IMG/VR virus record: IMGVR_UViG_3300032240_001228
Span: 1 to 27,360 of that record
Length of the DNA: 27,360 nucleotides
From: a virus
Direction: 5' to 3' (one strand)
The translations under genes and the position numbers were made by a program. Shown piece by piece: positions 7,720-15,557 of the stretch. Every line of letters begins with the position of its first letter. Position 1 is the first letter of the stretch. The notes under the pieces are model-generated. The model was not told where the DNA came from and did not search any database. It saw only the letters and a program-made list of their open reading frames with translations.

Positions 7720-8549
7720 TATGATTTCACCTTATTTTTCGCTTCTTCCAAATATGCCAATGGGCCTTTGCTTTCCGGTGGCAACTCACTTGGGTCGTTA
7801 CTGCTTTTATCTTCTCTTACCGCTTCTAAAAATTTATCCAAAATAGCGGCGCCAGCACTATTACTTCCGTTTCCAAGATCTGCAACAACATCCGCGGGAA
7901 TAACAAACTCACCGTTTGCTAACATCGCTGGAACGCTATCGCTTGTGCCGTCGCCGTCACCCTCGACATAAGTATTGCTTGCATTTTGGCCACCCTCACT
8001 AAAGAATTGTGGATTAAAACCTTCCACATCACCGCCTTCAGCTTTTTTAGTTAAGGGCATTGGTGAGCGAGAAAAGGAACTTAAACCAGTGAACGGCGTT
8101 TGAAACGCAAATTGTTTACCGTGCGAACGAGTTTCAGTCATTGGTAAATTACCGCCAGCTGCAAGCCCAATTAAACCACCAGTAGCAGCCTGTTGAATTT
8201 GTTGCAAAGACATAGGGCTTAAAGACGATTGCGCTACAGGCATAGTGCTTAATGCAGGAGCAATAGACGGAATATTTACTTGACTGCCATGAACTGTCAA
8301 TGGTTGAAGCGCCGGAGGGTTTTGAACTTGAGCAGGATTAATAGTGGATACATTAACATTAGTTTTTCCACCACCGCCTTTTGGGCCACCACCGCCGCCA
8401 CCAGTACCGCAGCAGCATCCGAACCAGCAATTGCAACAGCACCAGCAGTAGTTATTACCGCCGCCACCGCCACCACCGCCACCACCGCCCCCACCGCCAC
8501 TGGGCCCGCAGCAAAATATGCAAATAATACAACCGACAGTACCGCCCAT
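7719..8549 (-). CDS. Cys/Gly-rich N-terminus protein with phage GGLIGL and VPAMLxxGEFVI motifs
   Basis: Unknown function, 276 residues. The N-terminus is striking: 12 cysteines within the first 47 residues (7, 10, 13, 14, 35, 37-39, 41, 45-47), a run of 14 glycines at 18-31 and further Gly runs to about 61. Then come a Pro/Gln/Ser linker, GGLIGLAAGG (124-133), and a C-terminal domain with DSVPAMLANGEFVIPADVV (204-222), a motif I associate with phage tail tape-measure or internal virion proteins. The ATG has GGAG seven bases upstream, overlapping the previous stop region. The N-terminal frame is continuous with the recognisable C-terminus, so the Cys/Gly composition is not a frame artefact unless there is a sequencing error in the repeat. 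Confidence 0.75.
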   Translation of the reverse strand: MGGTVGCIICIFCCGPSGGGGGGGGGGGGGGNNYCWCCCNCWFGCCCGTGGGGGGPKGGGGKTNVNVSTINPAQVQNPPALQPLTVHGSQVNIPSIAPALSTMPVAQSSLSPMSLQQIQQAATGGLIGLAAGGNLPMTETRSHGKQFAFQTPFTGLSSFSRSPMPLTKKAEGGDVEGFNPQFFSEGGQNASNTYVEGDGDGTSDSVPAMLANGEFVIPADVVADLGNGSNSAGAAILDKFLEAVREDKSSNDPSELPPESKGPLAYLEEAKNKVKS

Positions 8550-8552
8550 AAT

Positions 8553-9005
8553 TTACTCCGTAACTATTGAATAGGTTTTTTCAAAATAACCAGCGCCAAG
8601 TCGTTCTAAAATAGGGCTGTAATCTAAAAAAGGTTTAACATGAAACATAATTCTTTGTGGATTTCTTTTCTTTATTTCTACAGTTGTCCACTTAATAAAT
8701 TTAATGCCCAGCATACCTTTTCGGTATTCTGGACTTATATACAAAACGTCTGAACTGGCAGTTAAACTATTTTTGTAATGGATATGTTTTGTAAGAAACC
8801 ATAAACTATATCCAATTAATACACCATCATTTCTAATGGTGTGTATTTCCAATATGTTTTTATTGTAATAATCATTGTATCGCCGAAGATCCGGATCTAA
8901 AACAATCACATCAGTTCTTTCGGCAATCTCTTCATAATGCTTTTGAAACAACGCCATAGCTTCTTGCGTAAATGGCTCGGGTGCTTCTTTTTGGAAGGTA
9001 ATCAT
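8553..9005 (-). CDS. GNAT-family N-acetyltransferase-like protein
   Basis: Would transfer an acyl group from acyl-CoA to an amine. The 150 residues contain the GNAT core: a strand ending GVLIGYSLWFLT (61-72), a second, DVLYISPEYRKGMLG (86-100), whose RKGxxG turn is the expected CoA-pyrophosphate loop, and a following helix IKFIKWTTVEIKKRN. The C-terminal FHVKPFLDYSPILERLGA matches the usual final region. Phage-encoded GNAT proteins of this size are common near structural genes; the substrate is unknown. It follows the cupin pair with one base between stop and start and is the last gene of the accessory cassette. Confidence 0.75.
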   Translation of the reverse strand: MITFQKEAPEPFTQEAMALFQKHYEEIAERTDVIVLDPDLRRYNDYYNKNILEIHTIRNDGVLIGYSLWFLTKHIHYKNSLTASSDVLYISPEYRKGMLGIKFIKWTTVEIKKRNPQRIMFHVKPFLDYSPILERLGAGYFEKTYSIVTE

Positions 9006-9006
9006 A

Positions 9007-9501
9007 TTACCATCCTAACACTTTAGCATGCTCTTCACCAACGGCATCACCTTCCCAGTTGGTTGTTACAGATACCGGTTCTTTATCTTTCCAGTATTCA
9101 AAACTTAAAAATGCACCACCTTCAGGTCCAATTGAAAGCCAATGCGGTATCCCATCTGGTGAGCTTACTGTTTTACCGAGTAGAGCATGCGTTCCGTTTT
9201 CTTTGGCGTATTGCCATTGAGATACATCTGGATTATCTCTACCTTCTAAATTAAATTGAATATTGCCTGTTAAATAAACAAAAGCAGATTCAACACCTGG
9301 GTGCGTATGTTTTGGAGAAGTACTATGTGGCTGTGTAACATACAACTCTACTTGGAACGGGCCTTCTCTAAACAAACACAAGGACATTGCATTATCTGTG
9401 TAAAAAACCGGATTCTTAAAAGGAGGCCTTAATGGAAATCCTTTTTGACAATACCAATCTCTAAATTCTTCAACTGTTTGCCACTTCAATGGTTCTTGCA
9501 T
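9007..9501 (-). CDS. Cupin-fold protein, copy 1
   Basis: A single-domain cupin of 164 residues. H65-T-H67-P-G-V-E71 is cupin motif 1, and SPDGIPH with H120 is motif 2, so a 3-His/1-Glu metal site is complete. It is a clear paralogue of the gene immediately upstream: both share PPFKN, (L/Y)CL(F/Y)R(E/D)GPFQ(V/I)ELY, ENGTH, LLGK, IGPEGGAFL and a C-terminal NWEG...VGEEHA. The start is ATG 9501, with GGAG six bases upstream; a TTG at 9513 lacks such a site. The gene overlaps its upstream copy by 32 bases in another frame. Reaction unknown; cupins include dioxygenases, isomerases and small-molecule binders. Confidence 0.8.
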   Translation of the reverse strand: MQEPLKWQTVEEFRDWYCQKGFPLRPPFKNPVFYTDNAMSLCLFREGPFQVELYVTQPHSTSPKHTHPGVESAFVYLTGNIQFNLEGRDNPDVSQWQYAKENGTHALLGKTVSSPDGIPHWLSIGPEGGAFLSFEYWKDKEPVSVTTNWEGDAVGEEHAKVLGW

Positions 9502-9979
9502 GTTCTTCTCCAACTAGGTTACCTTCCCAGTTAATTGTAACAGATGTTGGAGCTTTTGTGTGCCATTTCTCAAAAATTAAAAAGGCGCCACCTTCGGGGC
9601 CAATTTTTACCGCGTGTTCTGCAGCAAAACCAGATTCAACTGATTTGCCCAATAACATATGAGTGCCGTTTTCTTTAGGCTTTTGGTATTGAGATAGATC
9701 TACAAATCCAATATCTTTACGACCAAAATTTAAATTGCCCGTTAAATACAAAGAAACAGATTCAATTCCCGGATGAGAATGAAACGGCGTTTCAGTGTTA
9801 GGTTTACAAATATATAACTCTATTTGAAACGGGCCATCCCTATACAGGCACAAAGCATAAGCAATATCTGTAGTATGTATTGCGTTTTTAAATGGTGGTT
9901 TTACAGGTTTACCAGCTTTTAACCAAGCATTTTTAAAATCTTCTGCACTAGCAGAAAGGTTTAAATTGAGGCTACCCAT
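9470..9979 (-). CDS. Cupin-fold protein, copy 2
   Basis: Paralogue of the downstream gene, 169 residues. Motif 1 is H67-S-H69-P-G-I-E73; motif 2 keeps H122 in GFAAEH but has lost the canonical PxG, so the metal site is probably intact with a changed loop. That difference between copies may mean different substrates. It overlaps the 120-residue gene upstream by 19 bases and the second cupin downstream by 32 bases. A tandem duplication followed by divergence is the simplest reading. Cytoplasmic, no signal peptide. Function unknown. Confidence 0.8.
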   Translation of the reverse strand: MGSLNLNLSASAEDFKNAWLKAGKPVKPPFKNAIHTTDIAYALCLYRDGPFQIELYICKPNTETPFHSHPGIESVSLYLTGNLNFGRKDIGFVDLSQYQKPKENGTHMLLGKSVESGFAAEHAVKIGPEGGAFLIFEKWHTKAPTSVTINWEGNLVGEEHARTIEVANS

Positions 9980-10323
9980 TTAAAATTAAGATGATTAGTT
10001 GGTGCAATATGAACGCCAGTGTCTTTTAATGCTTGAACAATTGATTTGTTTTCTGTGCTCATATAGATAACTTTAACTCCTTTATTGCGCAAAATATCTA
10101 ATAGTGCAGACAAAGAAGCCATCATAGCCAAACGCGGATCGTGCGAAATAAAGTGAACCTGTGCTTCATGCTCTCCAAGTTTTTTGGAAAACATCAAAGT
10201 ATCATCGTGTTGGTGTGAAGTCATACCAGCGTTTTTAAGATGATGCGCAGCTAATTTTAAATGCTTATCTGGGTTGTGCCCTACATCTATAGCATGTTTG
10301 TGAATAATCTCAGATGGTGTCAT
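9961..10323 (-). CDS. Small His-rich protein of unknown function
   Basis: A 120-residue protein without a family I can name. Histidines are abundant in the first half (HKHAIDVGHNPDKH, AAHHLKN, SHQHDD). The second half, LSALLDILRNKGVKVIYMST followed by a helix and GVHI, looks like an alpha/beta unit. It could be a degenerate acyltransferase-like or metal-binding protein, but neither is established. Its ATG overlaps the upstream TGA by four bases (ATGA), and its end overlaps the cupin copy 2 start. Confidence 0.7.
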   Translation of the reverse strand: MTPSEIIHKHAIDVGHNPDKHLKLAAHHLKNAGMTSHQHDDTLMFSKKLGEHEAQVHFISHDPRLAMMASLSALLDILRNKGVKVIYMSTENKSIVQALKDTGVHIAPTNHLNFKWVASI

Positions 10324-10589
10324 AATGGTTTACAGATTTGTGTCTCATCATAAGTTGTTAATTGTTCTGAATTGATGATTGCTGTAGATGTTTCTCTATC
10401 AATTTCCATCACACCAAAACAACAAATATTCCAATCTACATTATCGGTTACATCGAATGTTGGAACATTAATTTTAAAATGCTTAAACAGGTATTCTTGA
10501 TCATTTTCAAATACACGCCAAACATGCTCTTTTGTTCCGCGACCTTCTTGGCCGCGTGTTTTATTAAATCTAATTAAGTATCTATTCAT
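10320..10589 (-). CDS. Small conserved phage protein of unknown function
   Basis: The 89 residues are not recognisable as an enzyme. MNRYLIRFNKTRGQEGRGTKEHVWRV and YLFKHFKINVP are the most distinctive parts, and I associate this type with aquatic phages without knowing a function. It lies between the 2OG oxygenase and the His-rich protein with four-base ATGA overlaps on both sides, which ties it tightly to the cassette. Confidence 0.75.
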   Translation of the reverse strand: MNRYLIRFNKTRGQEGRGTKEHVWRVFENDQEYLFKHFKINVPTFDVTDNVDWNICCFGVMEIDRETSTAIINSEQLTTYDETQICKPL

Positions 10590-11212
10590 ATTACAATCGC
10601 CTGTTTCTTTTCTTCTTTAGGTTTTGGCTCTACCGAAACGTTAAAGTGAATAAACTTAAAAGGCTCTTCTGACGAGTTCTTAGTAAACGCATGCGCCAAC
10701 CAAGCATTTGTAATATACAAAACACCAGGTTGTGGATCAAAGACAACTCTTTGACTTGCTTCTGTTAACTTAGATCTGTCAGCTTCTGCAATACTTAATT
10801 GGACTTTCCCAATCCGTGGGTCAAACACTACAACTTTAGGGCAATCTTTTGGACACTCCAAAAAGTAAAACCCTACAAGTTGCACACCATCATTGTGGAC
10901 ATGTTCATCCATACCACCCATTTTACCATACTCTTGACCCCAAAGCGAATGAAAGTACGTAAGCTTATCATTCATTCTGTATCCCTGAGAAGCTAGGATG
11001 TTCCAAGATGACTCAATAACATATGTGGCAAATGGTAGGATCCTCTCGTCACCAGCCATATTAGCCGTCATTTTGGCTAAATGCTTGTCGTTGCACTGAT
11101 GGGATTTTGATACGTATTCATCAAAAACCGGTAGAATTTCTTCTATAAATCCAGGTACTTCAATACGATAAATGGGCGTACTAAAATAGTGCCCAACTTC
11201 TAAATTTCCCAT
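10586..11212 (-). CDS. 2-oxoglutarate/Fe(II)-dependent oxygenase (double-stranded beta-helix)
   Basis: Likely hydroxylates a protein, nucleotide or small molecule using Fe(II), O2 and 2-oxoglutarate. Evidence: FHSLWGQEYGKMGGMDEHVH followed by NDG (ending at 109) supplies the first iron ligands (H104 or H106 with D108), VGFYFLECP is the next strand, VVVFDPR (127-133) resembles the family's FxDPR strand, and VLYITNAWLAHAF gives the distal His174; K186 in PFKFIHFNVS may replace the 2OG-anchoring Arg. This arrangement suits the phage-abundant 2OG-FeII oxygenase family with an HxH...yYL...P signature. The start has AGGTG five bases upstream. It is the first gene after a 58-base gap bearing a promoter-like element, so it probably heads a transcript. 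Target unknown. Confidence 0.8.
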   Translation of the reverse strand: MGNLEVGHYFSTPIYRIEVPGFIEEILPVFDEYVSKSHQCNDKHLAKMTANMAGDERILPFATYVIESSWNILASQGYRMNDKLTYFHSLWGQEYGKMGGMDEHVHNDGVQLVGFYFLECPKDCPKVVVFDPRIGKVQLSIAEADRSKLTEASQRVVFDPQPGVLYITNAWLAHAFTKNSSEEPFKFIHFNVSVEPKPKEEKKQAIVI

Positions 11213-11220
11213 TTTTCACC

Positions 11221-11256
11221 TGTGTTATTCATATATACTAATGCAAGAATAACACA
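11221..11256 (-). repeat. Perfect 10-bp inverted repeat around promoter-like element
   Basis: TGTGTTATTC (11221-11230) and GAATAACACA (11247-11256) are exact inverse copies with a 16-base loop. The loop and one arm contain the 18-base element described at 11229-11246. It lies in the gap between the 83-residue gene and the oxygenase gene, within 9 bases of the latter's ATG. It could be an operator, a transcript hairpin controlling translation, or a weak terminator; there is no U-run. Confidence 0.7.
11229..11246 (-). promoter_or_regulatory. Promoter-like element, copy 1 (TTGCATTAGTATATATGA)
   Basis: Read leftward, TTGCATTAGTATATATGA starts about 35 bases before the oxygenase ATG. The same 18 bases recur with one mismatch at 17492-17509, also ahead of a gene that follows a gap. 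No separate -35/-10 pair at sigma70 spacing is evident, so a phage-specific or single-block promoter is possible. Confidence 0.55.
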
Positions 11257-11270
11257 GTTTTCGCCCTAAA

Positions 11271-11522
11271 TCAACGACTTGGACCGTTAATTATTTCAGT
11301 AAATTCTCTGGCCCAATCTTGCCAAGTCTCGTATGTACTAGGGTCTGGAATGGGATAAACAGCAAATGCCTCAGAATTAAGCAGGTTAAAGGCTCCCTCT
11401 TGCCAATTTTCCTCGGAGGCAAACTCAATGTTCTTTTGACCGTAATAAATAGCCAAATTGCCGTTCCAATCGTCCCAGGTCATATAGTCTGGAAGGCAAG
11501 GAAAAAACTGCTGGAAACTCAT
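11271..11522 (-). CDS. Small phage structural-region protein, unknown function
   Basis: An 83-residue acidic, Trp/Tyr-rich protein: PDYMTWDDWNGNLAIYYG, ASEENWQEGAFNLL and YETWQDWAREFTEIING. The compact W-D-W/W-Q-D-W pattern is one I have seen in small proteins of aquatic phage neck or tail regions, but without a proven role. Its ATG directly follows the TAA of the large tail protein upstream with no spacer. It is the last gene before a 58-base gap. Confidence 0.75.
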   Translation of the reverse strand: MSFQQFFPCLPDYMTWDDWNGNLAIYYGQKNIEFASEENWQEGAFNLLNSEAFAVYPIPDPSTYETWQDWAREFTEIINGPSR

Positions 11523-13670
11523 TTAAGGTCTTTCGTCTCCGAACTCAGCCGTAATCATATTTCGGCCCATTTCAAAATTGCCGTCAATCTCATTAGATTC
11601 AAACTTTAATCGAATTAGGCGATGCTCAACACGAAGGTCTATTTTACCAGTTTCTTGGGTAAAGTAATAAGGTCCGGAGTTTTCTTCATTCTGACCGCCA
11701 GCAAACTTACGACCCAAAATGGTCAACGCCATAGTACCAGACTGTAAAAAGTTTGGCTCAATACGGCGCAGGTGCATACGGCGGTTTACACCCACTGGAT
11801 TATCACCGGAAGGACTACCCGTTAACCAGCTAATATCGCTGGTTGTAATGCTAGAATACACAGCTTCTTCAGTGCCTAGTGTGGACATATTAAGACCAAA
11901 CTCATGTTGCCAAATTGAATAGCCACCAGTCACGCTATATACTGTGGAACCAACAACAGCCCCTGGAGAAATTACTTTGTCAACCGTTACTATAGTAACA
12001 CCAGGTGTACCAATGGTCGTGTTAAAAATGTTTTGGCTGGCAGTAATTCTATAAACTGTATCTTGTGGGACAGTTGAAAATGCTACGTAGTCACCGGGAC
12101 TAAACAGTGGTGTTAAGTCGCCAGCAACATAGAACTGTTTTGATGTGGGCGCTGGCAAACTAGCAGGATGGGCGATAACATAATTAGGTTGATTATACGC
12201 CGGATTATATTCCCAACCAGCCCAAATAGGCGTTGGAAACAGCTCGGTAGTATAACCACAAGAACGACGAGCGCCCATTGCAGAGCCAGCATCATACCAA
12301 AGATTATCTTTGACATTATAGATAATAGCATCAGTGCATTCTGTTGCTGTACCACGGGGGTAAAAAAACCAAATCTCATTGTATCTTGGAATCTTAGTGG
12401 CCCAAACTTTTTGTCGTTGTTCGTAATTGATATTATTAAACAACCAGTTTATGTTTTTATCGTTTGGCAATACTTTGACGTTACCGTTGTATAAATAGAA
12501 ACGGTCAACGCCCATCCAGAAAAATATACCATCCATCTCCACAACTGCGTTGGAAGACATGATGGAGATTTGGCTTGAAACAATGTCGTAGTTCCAATAA
12601 AACTGAGTTGCTTGGGAATTAAAAGAAACACGAATAAGGGAATCAGTTGCCCAAAACAATCCAGAGGGGGAAGCCGTGCCTCCACGCATTGGCATACCCT
12701 TAACAATCTTAGAGCTTGCCACGTTAACTTGGTTTGCTAATGGACCATTCCAATCATAAAAGTTTTGATTTGTATATGTGGCATCTACGTTGTTATTGGC
12801 AATAAAACCATGTGAGCCATATACAAAAATAAATGGATACAATACACATACACCACCATCAACACTAATTGATTTATAGGTAGGGTTTTGCCCTTGACTG
12901 TCAGAAAGACCAGTAAAGTAATATGTGTTATTTGCATCTGGCGTAATATTACCCACCAACACTTGAGTTGCTACACCGTTGTCAATATTAGCTAAGTTTA
13001 AACCGGGGTGTGCAAAGCATGATAGTGCACCACCTTGTGGACTAAACTGTGCGTCAAACTGCCAGTCGTTACGATATGGGCCATTTACTGGATCAGGCGT
13101 AAAGATTGTATCATTTGTCCAAATCTTGCTAATAGTTCCAACTGGCGCTGCAGGGGTGAACGTAATAGTAGTTTGGTTTGGACTAGTAGTATGAACCGAC
13201 GTGCTAATAGTATAAACTGTTGGTGTACCAGTTTGACTAATAATAAAAGTCTTAGTTGGTGCAAAGGTAGTAGTAGCGTTCCCTGGCACAATGACCTGGG
13301 TTGTGGTATTTGATGTTACATTAGCAAATACAGAACCACGTAAAAAATTAACAGTAAATGGACCACTACCAGCGCTAAAAGACGTACCGGTTGTAAAAAT
13401 ATCTAAAGTCTCTGCATTACCAGCAAAAATATAGTTAACGCCGTTGTATGGAATGGCAATCATGCCACGGTAAATACCGTTGAACGCTGTAAAAATAGTT
13501 TTATAGCCACCCATTTTTTTAGGGTCGCCACGTTGAAAACGGCACCACACACCATCAGTGTATTGGTCGTTTTGAAATACTGTACCGTCGCGTTTTATCC
13601 CAGCCGGAATTGCTAGGCTGTAGATTGAAGTGTATTGCGAGGTGTCTTGTTGCTGGTTATCAGCCGGCAT
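11523..13670 (-). CDS. Large tail hub / stabilisation-type structural protein
   Basis: A 715-residue protein with many short beta-strands and aromatic turns. The N-terminal part has GVWCRFQRGDPKKMGGYKTI followed by YRGMIAIPYNGVNYIFAGNA, a pattern seen in phage proteins that contact the portal or stabilise packaged DNA, like P22 gp10 in layout though not closely similar in sequence. EIWFFYPRG, NLWYDAG and SIWQHEFG later in the chain look like repeated propeller blades. The C-terminus (LRRIEPNFLQSGTMALTILG to the end) resembles a beta-sandwich. A stop-to-start junction without spacer joins it to both neighbours. Assigned as tail hub-like on context and strand pattern. Confidence 0.7.
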   Translation of the reverse strand: MPADNQQQDTSQYTSIYSLAIPAGIKRDGTVFQNDQYTDGVWCRFQRGDPKKMGGYKTIFTAFNGIYRGMIAIPYNGVNYIFAGNAETLDIFTTGTSFSAGSGPFTVNFLRGSVFANVTSNTTTQVIVPGNATTTFAPTKTFIISQTGTPTVYTISTSVHTTSPNQTTITFTPAAPVGTISKIWTNDTIFTPDPVNGPYRNDWQFDAQFSPQGGALSCFAHPGLNLANIDNGVATQVLVGNITPDANNTYYFTGLSDSQGQNPTYKSISVDGGVCVLYPFIFVYGSHGFIANNNVDATYTNQNFYDWNGPLANQVNVASSKIVKGMPMRGGTASPSGLFWATDSLIRVSFNSQATQFYWNYDIVSSQISIMSSNAVVEMDGIFFWMGVDRFYLYNGNVKVLPNDKNINWLFNNINYEQRQKVWATKIPRYNEIWFFYPRGTATECTDAIIYNVKDNLWYDAGSAMGARRSCGYTTELFPTPIWAGWEYNPAYNQPNYVIAHPASLPAPTSKQFYVAGDLTPLFSPGDYVAFSTVPQDTVYRITASQNIFNTTIGTPGVTIVTVDKVISPGAVVGSTVYSVTGGYSIWQHEFGLNMSTLGTEEAVYSSITTSDISWLTGSPSGDNPVGVNRRMHLRRIEPNFLQSGTMALTILGRKFAGGQNEENSGPYYFTQETGKIDLRVEHRLIRLKFESNEIDGNFEMGRNMITAEFGDERP

Positions 13671-14933
13671 TTAGAACGTTCCGCCGTCAATTAATTGAGT
13701 TCTTAGTGTTGCGTTTACTGTTACCAAAGGTTGCAATATATTGGAGTTATCAATATTAATAATCTCTGTACTATTTGCAGATAGGCCAAGCACACTAGTA
13801 CCGGCAAGGTACATGCCTGTGTGGGTGTCACCCGCAAATGAATACGATGGTAACGCTGCCGTTCCATTAGAGGCGTAAAATAGACCCGTTGAGCTTTGAG
13901 TTAATGTAAAAAGATTAATGCCGTCTGTTAACACTGTAACAACAGAACCAGCGGCTAAAACCAACGGTGGTTGTGAACTACCAGAAACCACAAAGTTAAT
14001 ATTGTAGCCAGTTTGGTTAGTATTGTTAACCAAAACATAAAGCTGTGTAATAGCTGGTAACGTGACAGTTAATGTGGTTGTGCGTGAACCAGACTGTGCA
14101 ATATAGGTTTGAATGATTGGCGCATAAGCTACTAAGCTTAATGTTGAACCAGGGATACTATCCACATCATAAGTTGCTGATGTAAAGGTTACATTAGACG
14201 GGGCAGTAAAGCCAACAGTGATAAAGTTACCAGTGTTAGTGTCATAGATAACGTAACCAGAATCGCCAGGGTTTGCCGTAATAGTTGACTGCCCATTAAT
14301 CAACGCTGGGGAAACTGGAGTAATAGCTAATGCACCACCGCCGCTATTTCTAAAGCCAATATACCAACCAGTTGAAAGGGTGCTTGGAACAGGTAGATTT
14401 ATTACACCATTGCCTGCGTTCCAATTAAATGTAGATGCGCGGCTAAGATTGTTTAACGTTGGTGTCGAGGTAATATCAACAACGTTTTGTGTGGTCGCTA
14501 GTTGACCAGATACGGTTGTTAAGCCAGCGCCCTGCAGTGTTACTGCATCAGCAAAAGATGTACCAACTCCAAAAGCAATGTTGGACCAGCTGCCACCTAG
14601 AGTAGTGTTATTAGTAAGATAGAGATACTTAGCAGCGCCCACAGCAACGGTAATTGATTCGGCTCCAGCTGCGTCCGTAATAGTGAACGCATGCGCTCCC
14701 AAATTGCGGAAGAGGATATCTGAACCAACTGCGCCTTGTGTCGCATCAGGAAGCAGAATAACCAAACCATCAACACTAGCAACACAGTCCATAATGCGAG
14801 CTGCAGGAACCTGTGTAGGGTTAACGACAGTAGGCCAATAGAGCTGAGTGTTGGAGCTAAATGAGAGAGCATAATAGGATACATCCGTGGGTTGGATGAC
14901 ATTGCCTGTAAAGGGGGAAGTGTATGTTGTCAT
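13671..14933 (-). CDS. Tail fibre or tail-tip protein ending in GGTF
   Basis: A 420-residue beta-rich protein, low in charge and rich in Thr, Ser, Asn and Val. The C-terminal segment PSYSFAGDTHTGMYLAGTS is the 'FxGDxxTG' pattern found near the tips of many phage fibres. An inner FADAVTLQGAGLTTVSGQL segment is also fibre-like. The last residues are LIDGGTF, and the collagen-like fibre of this window also ends GGTF. The gene lies between the adaptor-like protein and the large hub protein, so it is probably attached close to the tail core rather than being the long fibre. Confidence 0.7.
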   Translation of the reverse strand: MTTYTSPFTGNVIQPTDVSYYALSFSSNTQLYWPTVVNPTQVPAARIMDCVASVDGLVILLPDATQGAVGSDILFRNLGAHAFTITDAAGAESITVAVGAAKYLYLTNNTTLGGSWSNIAFGVGTSFADAVTLQGAGLTTVSGQLATTQNVVDITSTPTLNNLSRASTFNWNAGNGVINLPVPSTLSTGWYIGFRNSGGGALAITPVSPALINGQSTITANPGDSGYVIYDTNTGNFITVGFTAPSNVTFTSATYDVDSIPGSTLSLVAYAPIIQTYIAQSGSRTTTLTVTLPAITQLYVLVNNTNQTGYNINFVVSGSSQPPLVLAAGSVVTVLTDGINLFTLTQSSTGLFYASNGTAALPSYSFAGDTHTGMYLAGTSVLGLSANSTEIINIDNSNILQPLVTVNATLRTQLIDGGTF

Positions 14934-14936
14934 ATA

Positions 14937-15557
14937 TTATGGCTCTTGTACAGTGGTGTTACGATCAACACGACGAGCATTATCTTCTTTCTTGAGAGCA
15001 GCCAGTGCGTCTGTATAATAAGATTTCCACACAGGCAGTTTGTCAAGAGCTTTTAAGTAGCCCTGTGCTTGGAGTAGTGTTCCAAACAACATCGCCTGTG
15101 GTGCTTCTCTAGTAAATAGATTTTGTTGGTTTGTTGTATCTAACGGCTGAATTTCGCTGTAGTAAATTATTTCAACCGGTGTAGCCGCAGCGGGAGATGG
15201 TGCAATCGCCCAGTTGTTGTAGTCGTATTCGGCGTAGTAAAGCGGAATCGCTGGTGTAGACTCAGATTGGTACTGTGCTACATAATCTTGTGAACGCATT
15301 AAAATAGGTTTGCCGTTTGCTTTTAACGAAACAGTTTTTCTCCAACGCGCTGGCTTGGCAACAATCACTTGGTTTTGAGCCAGTGTTGTTTCAACAACGG
15401 TCAACTGCAAGTAAGTTTTAAGTTCAGCAGCAATAGCAGACTCAGCCAAGCCAATCAAGCTAGGAATCTGAGCGACAAACTGCGCATCATTACGTTCCAT
15501 GTAATTTTGCACATCGGACACCAAATTGTCGTACGTCATTACGTATGCGTTGGTCAT
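14937..15557 (-). CDS. Head-tail adaptor-like protein
   Basis: The 206-residue product starts with YDNLVSDVQNYMERNDAQF, followed by IPSLIGLAESAIAAELKTYL, then a beta-rich middle (VAKPARWRKTVSLKANGKPI; YYAEYDYNNWAIAPSPAA) and a helical C-terminus (APQAMLFGTLLQAQGYLKAL). That helical / strand / helical layout and the AE-x-x-I-x-x-E-L helix are those of adaptor proteins that join portal and tail in short-tailed phages. A four-base ATGA overlap joins it to the upstream 355-residue gene. Role by family resemblance from memory, not by alignment. Confidence 0.65.
   Translation of the reverse strand: MTNAYVMTYDNLVSDVQNYMERNDAQFVAQIPSLIGLAESAIAAELKTYLQLTVVETTLAQNQVIVAKPARWRKTVSLKANGKPILMRSQDYVAQYQSESTPAIPLYYAEYDYNNWAIAPSPAAATPVEIIYYSEIQPLDTTNQQNLFTREAPQAMLFGTLLQAQGYLKALDKLPVWKSYYTDALAALKKEDNARRVDRNTTVQEP

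Noticed and set aside
8280-8570. Forward Ala/Thr-rich ORF and an alternative reverse Val/Ala-rich frame
   Set aside because: Both are shadows of the GGN/TGY repeats of the Cys/Gly-rich protein; only that frame continues into a recognisable C-terminal domain with a GGAG start.
9502-9513. TTG start for cupin copy 1
   Set aside because: ATG 9501 has GGAG at proper spacing; the TTG has none.
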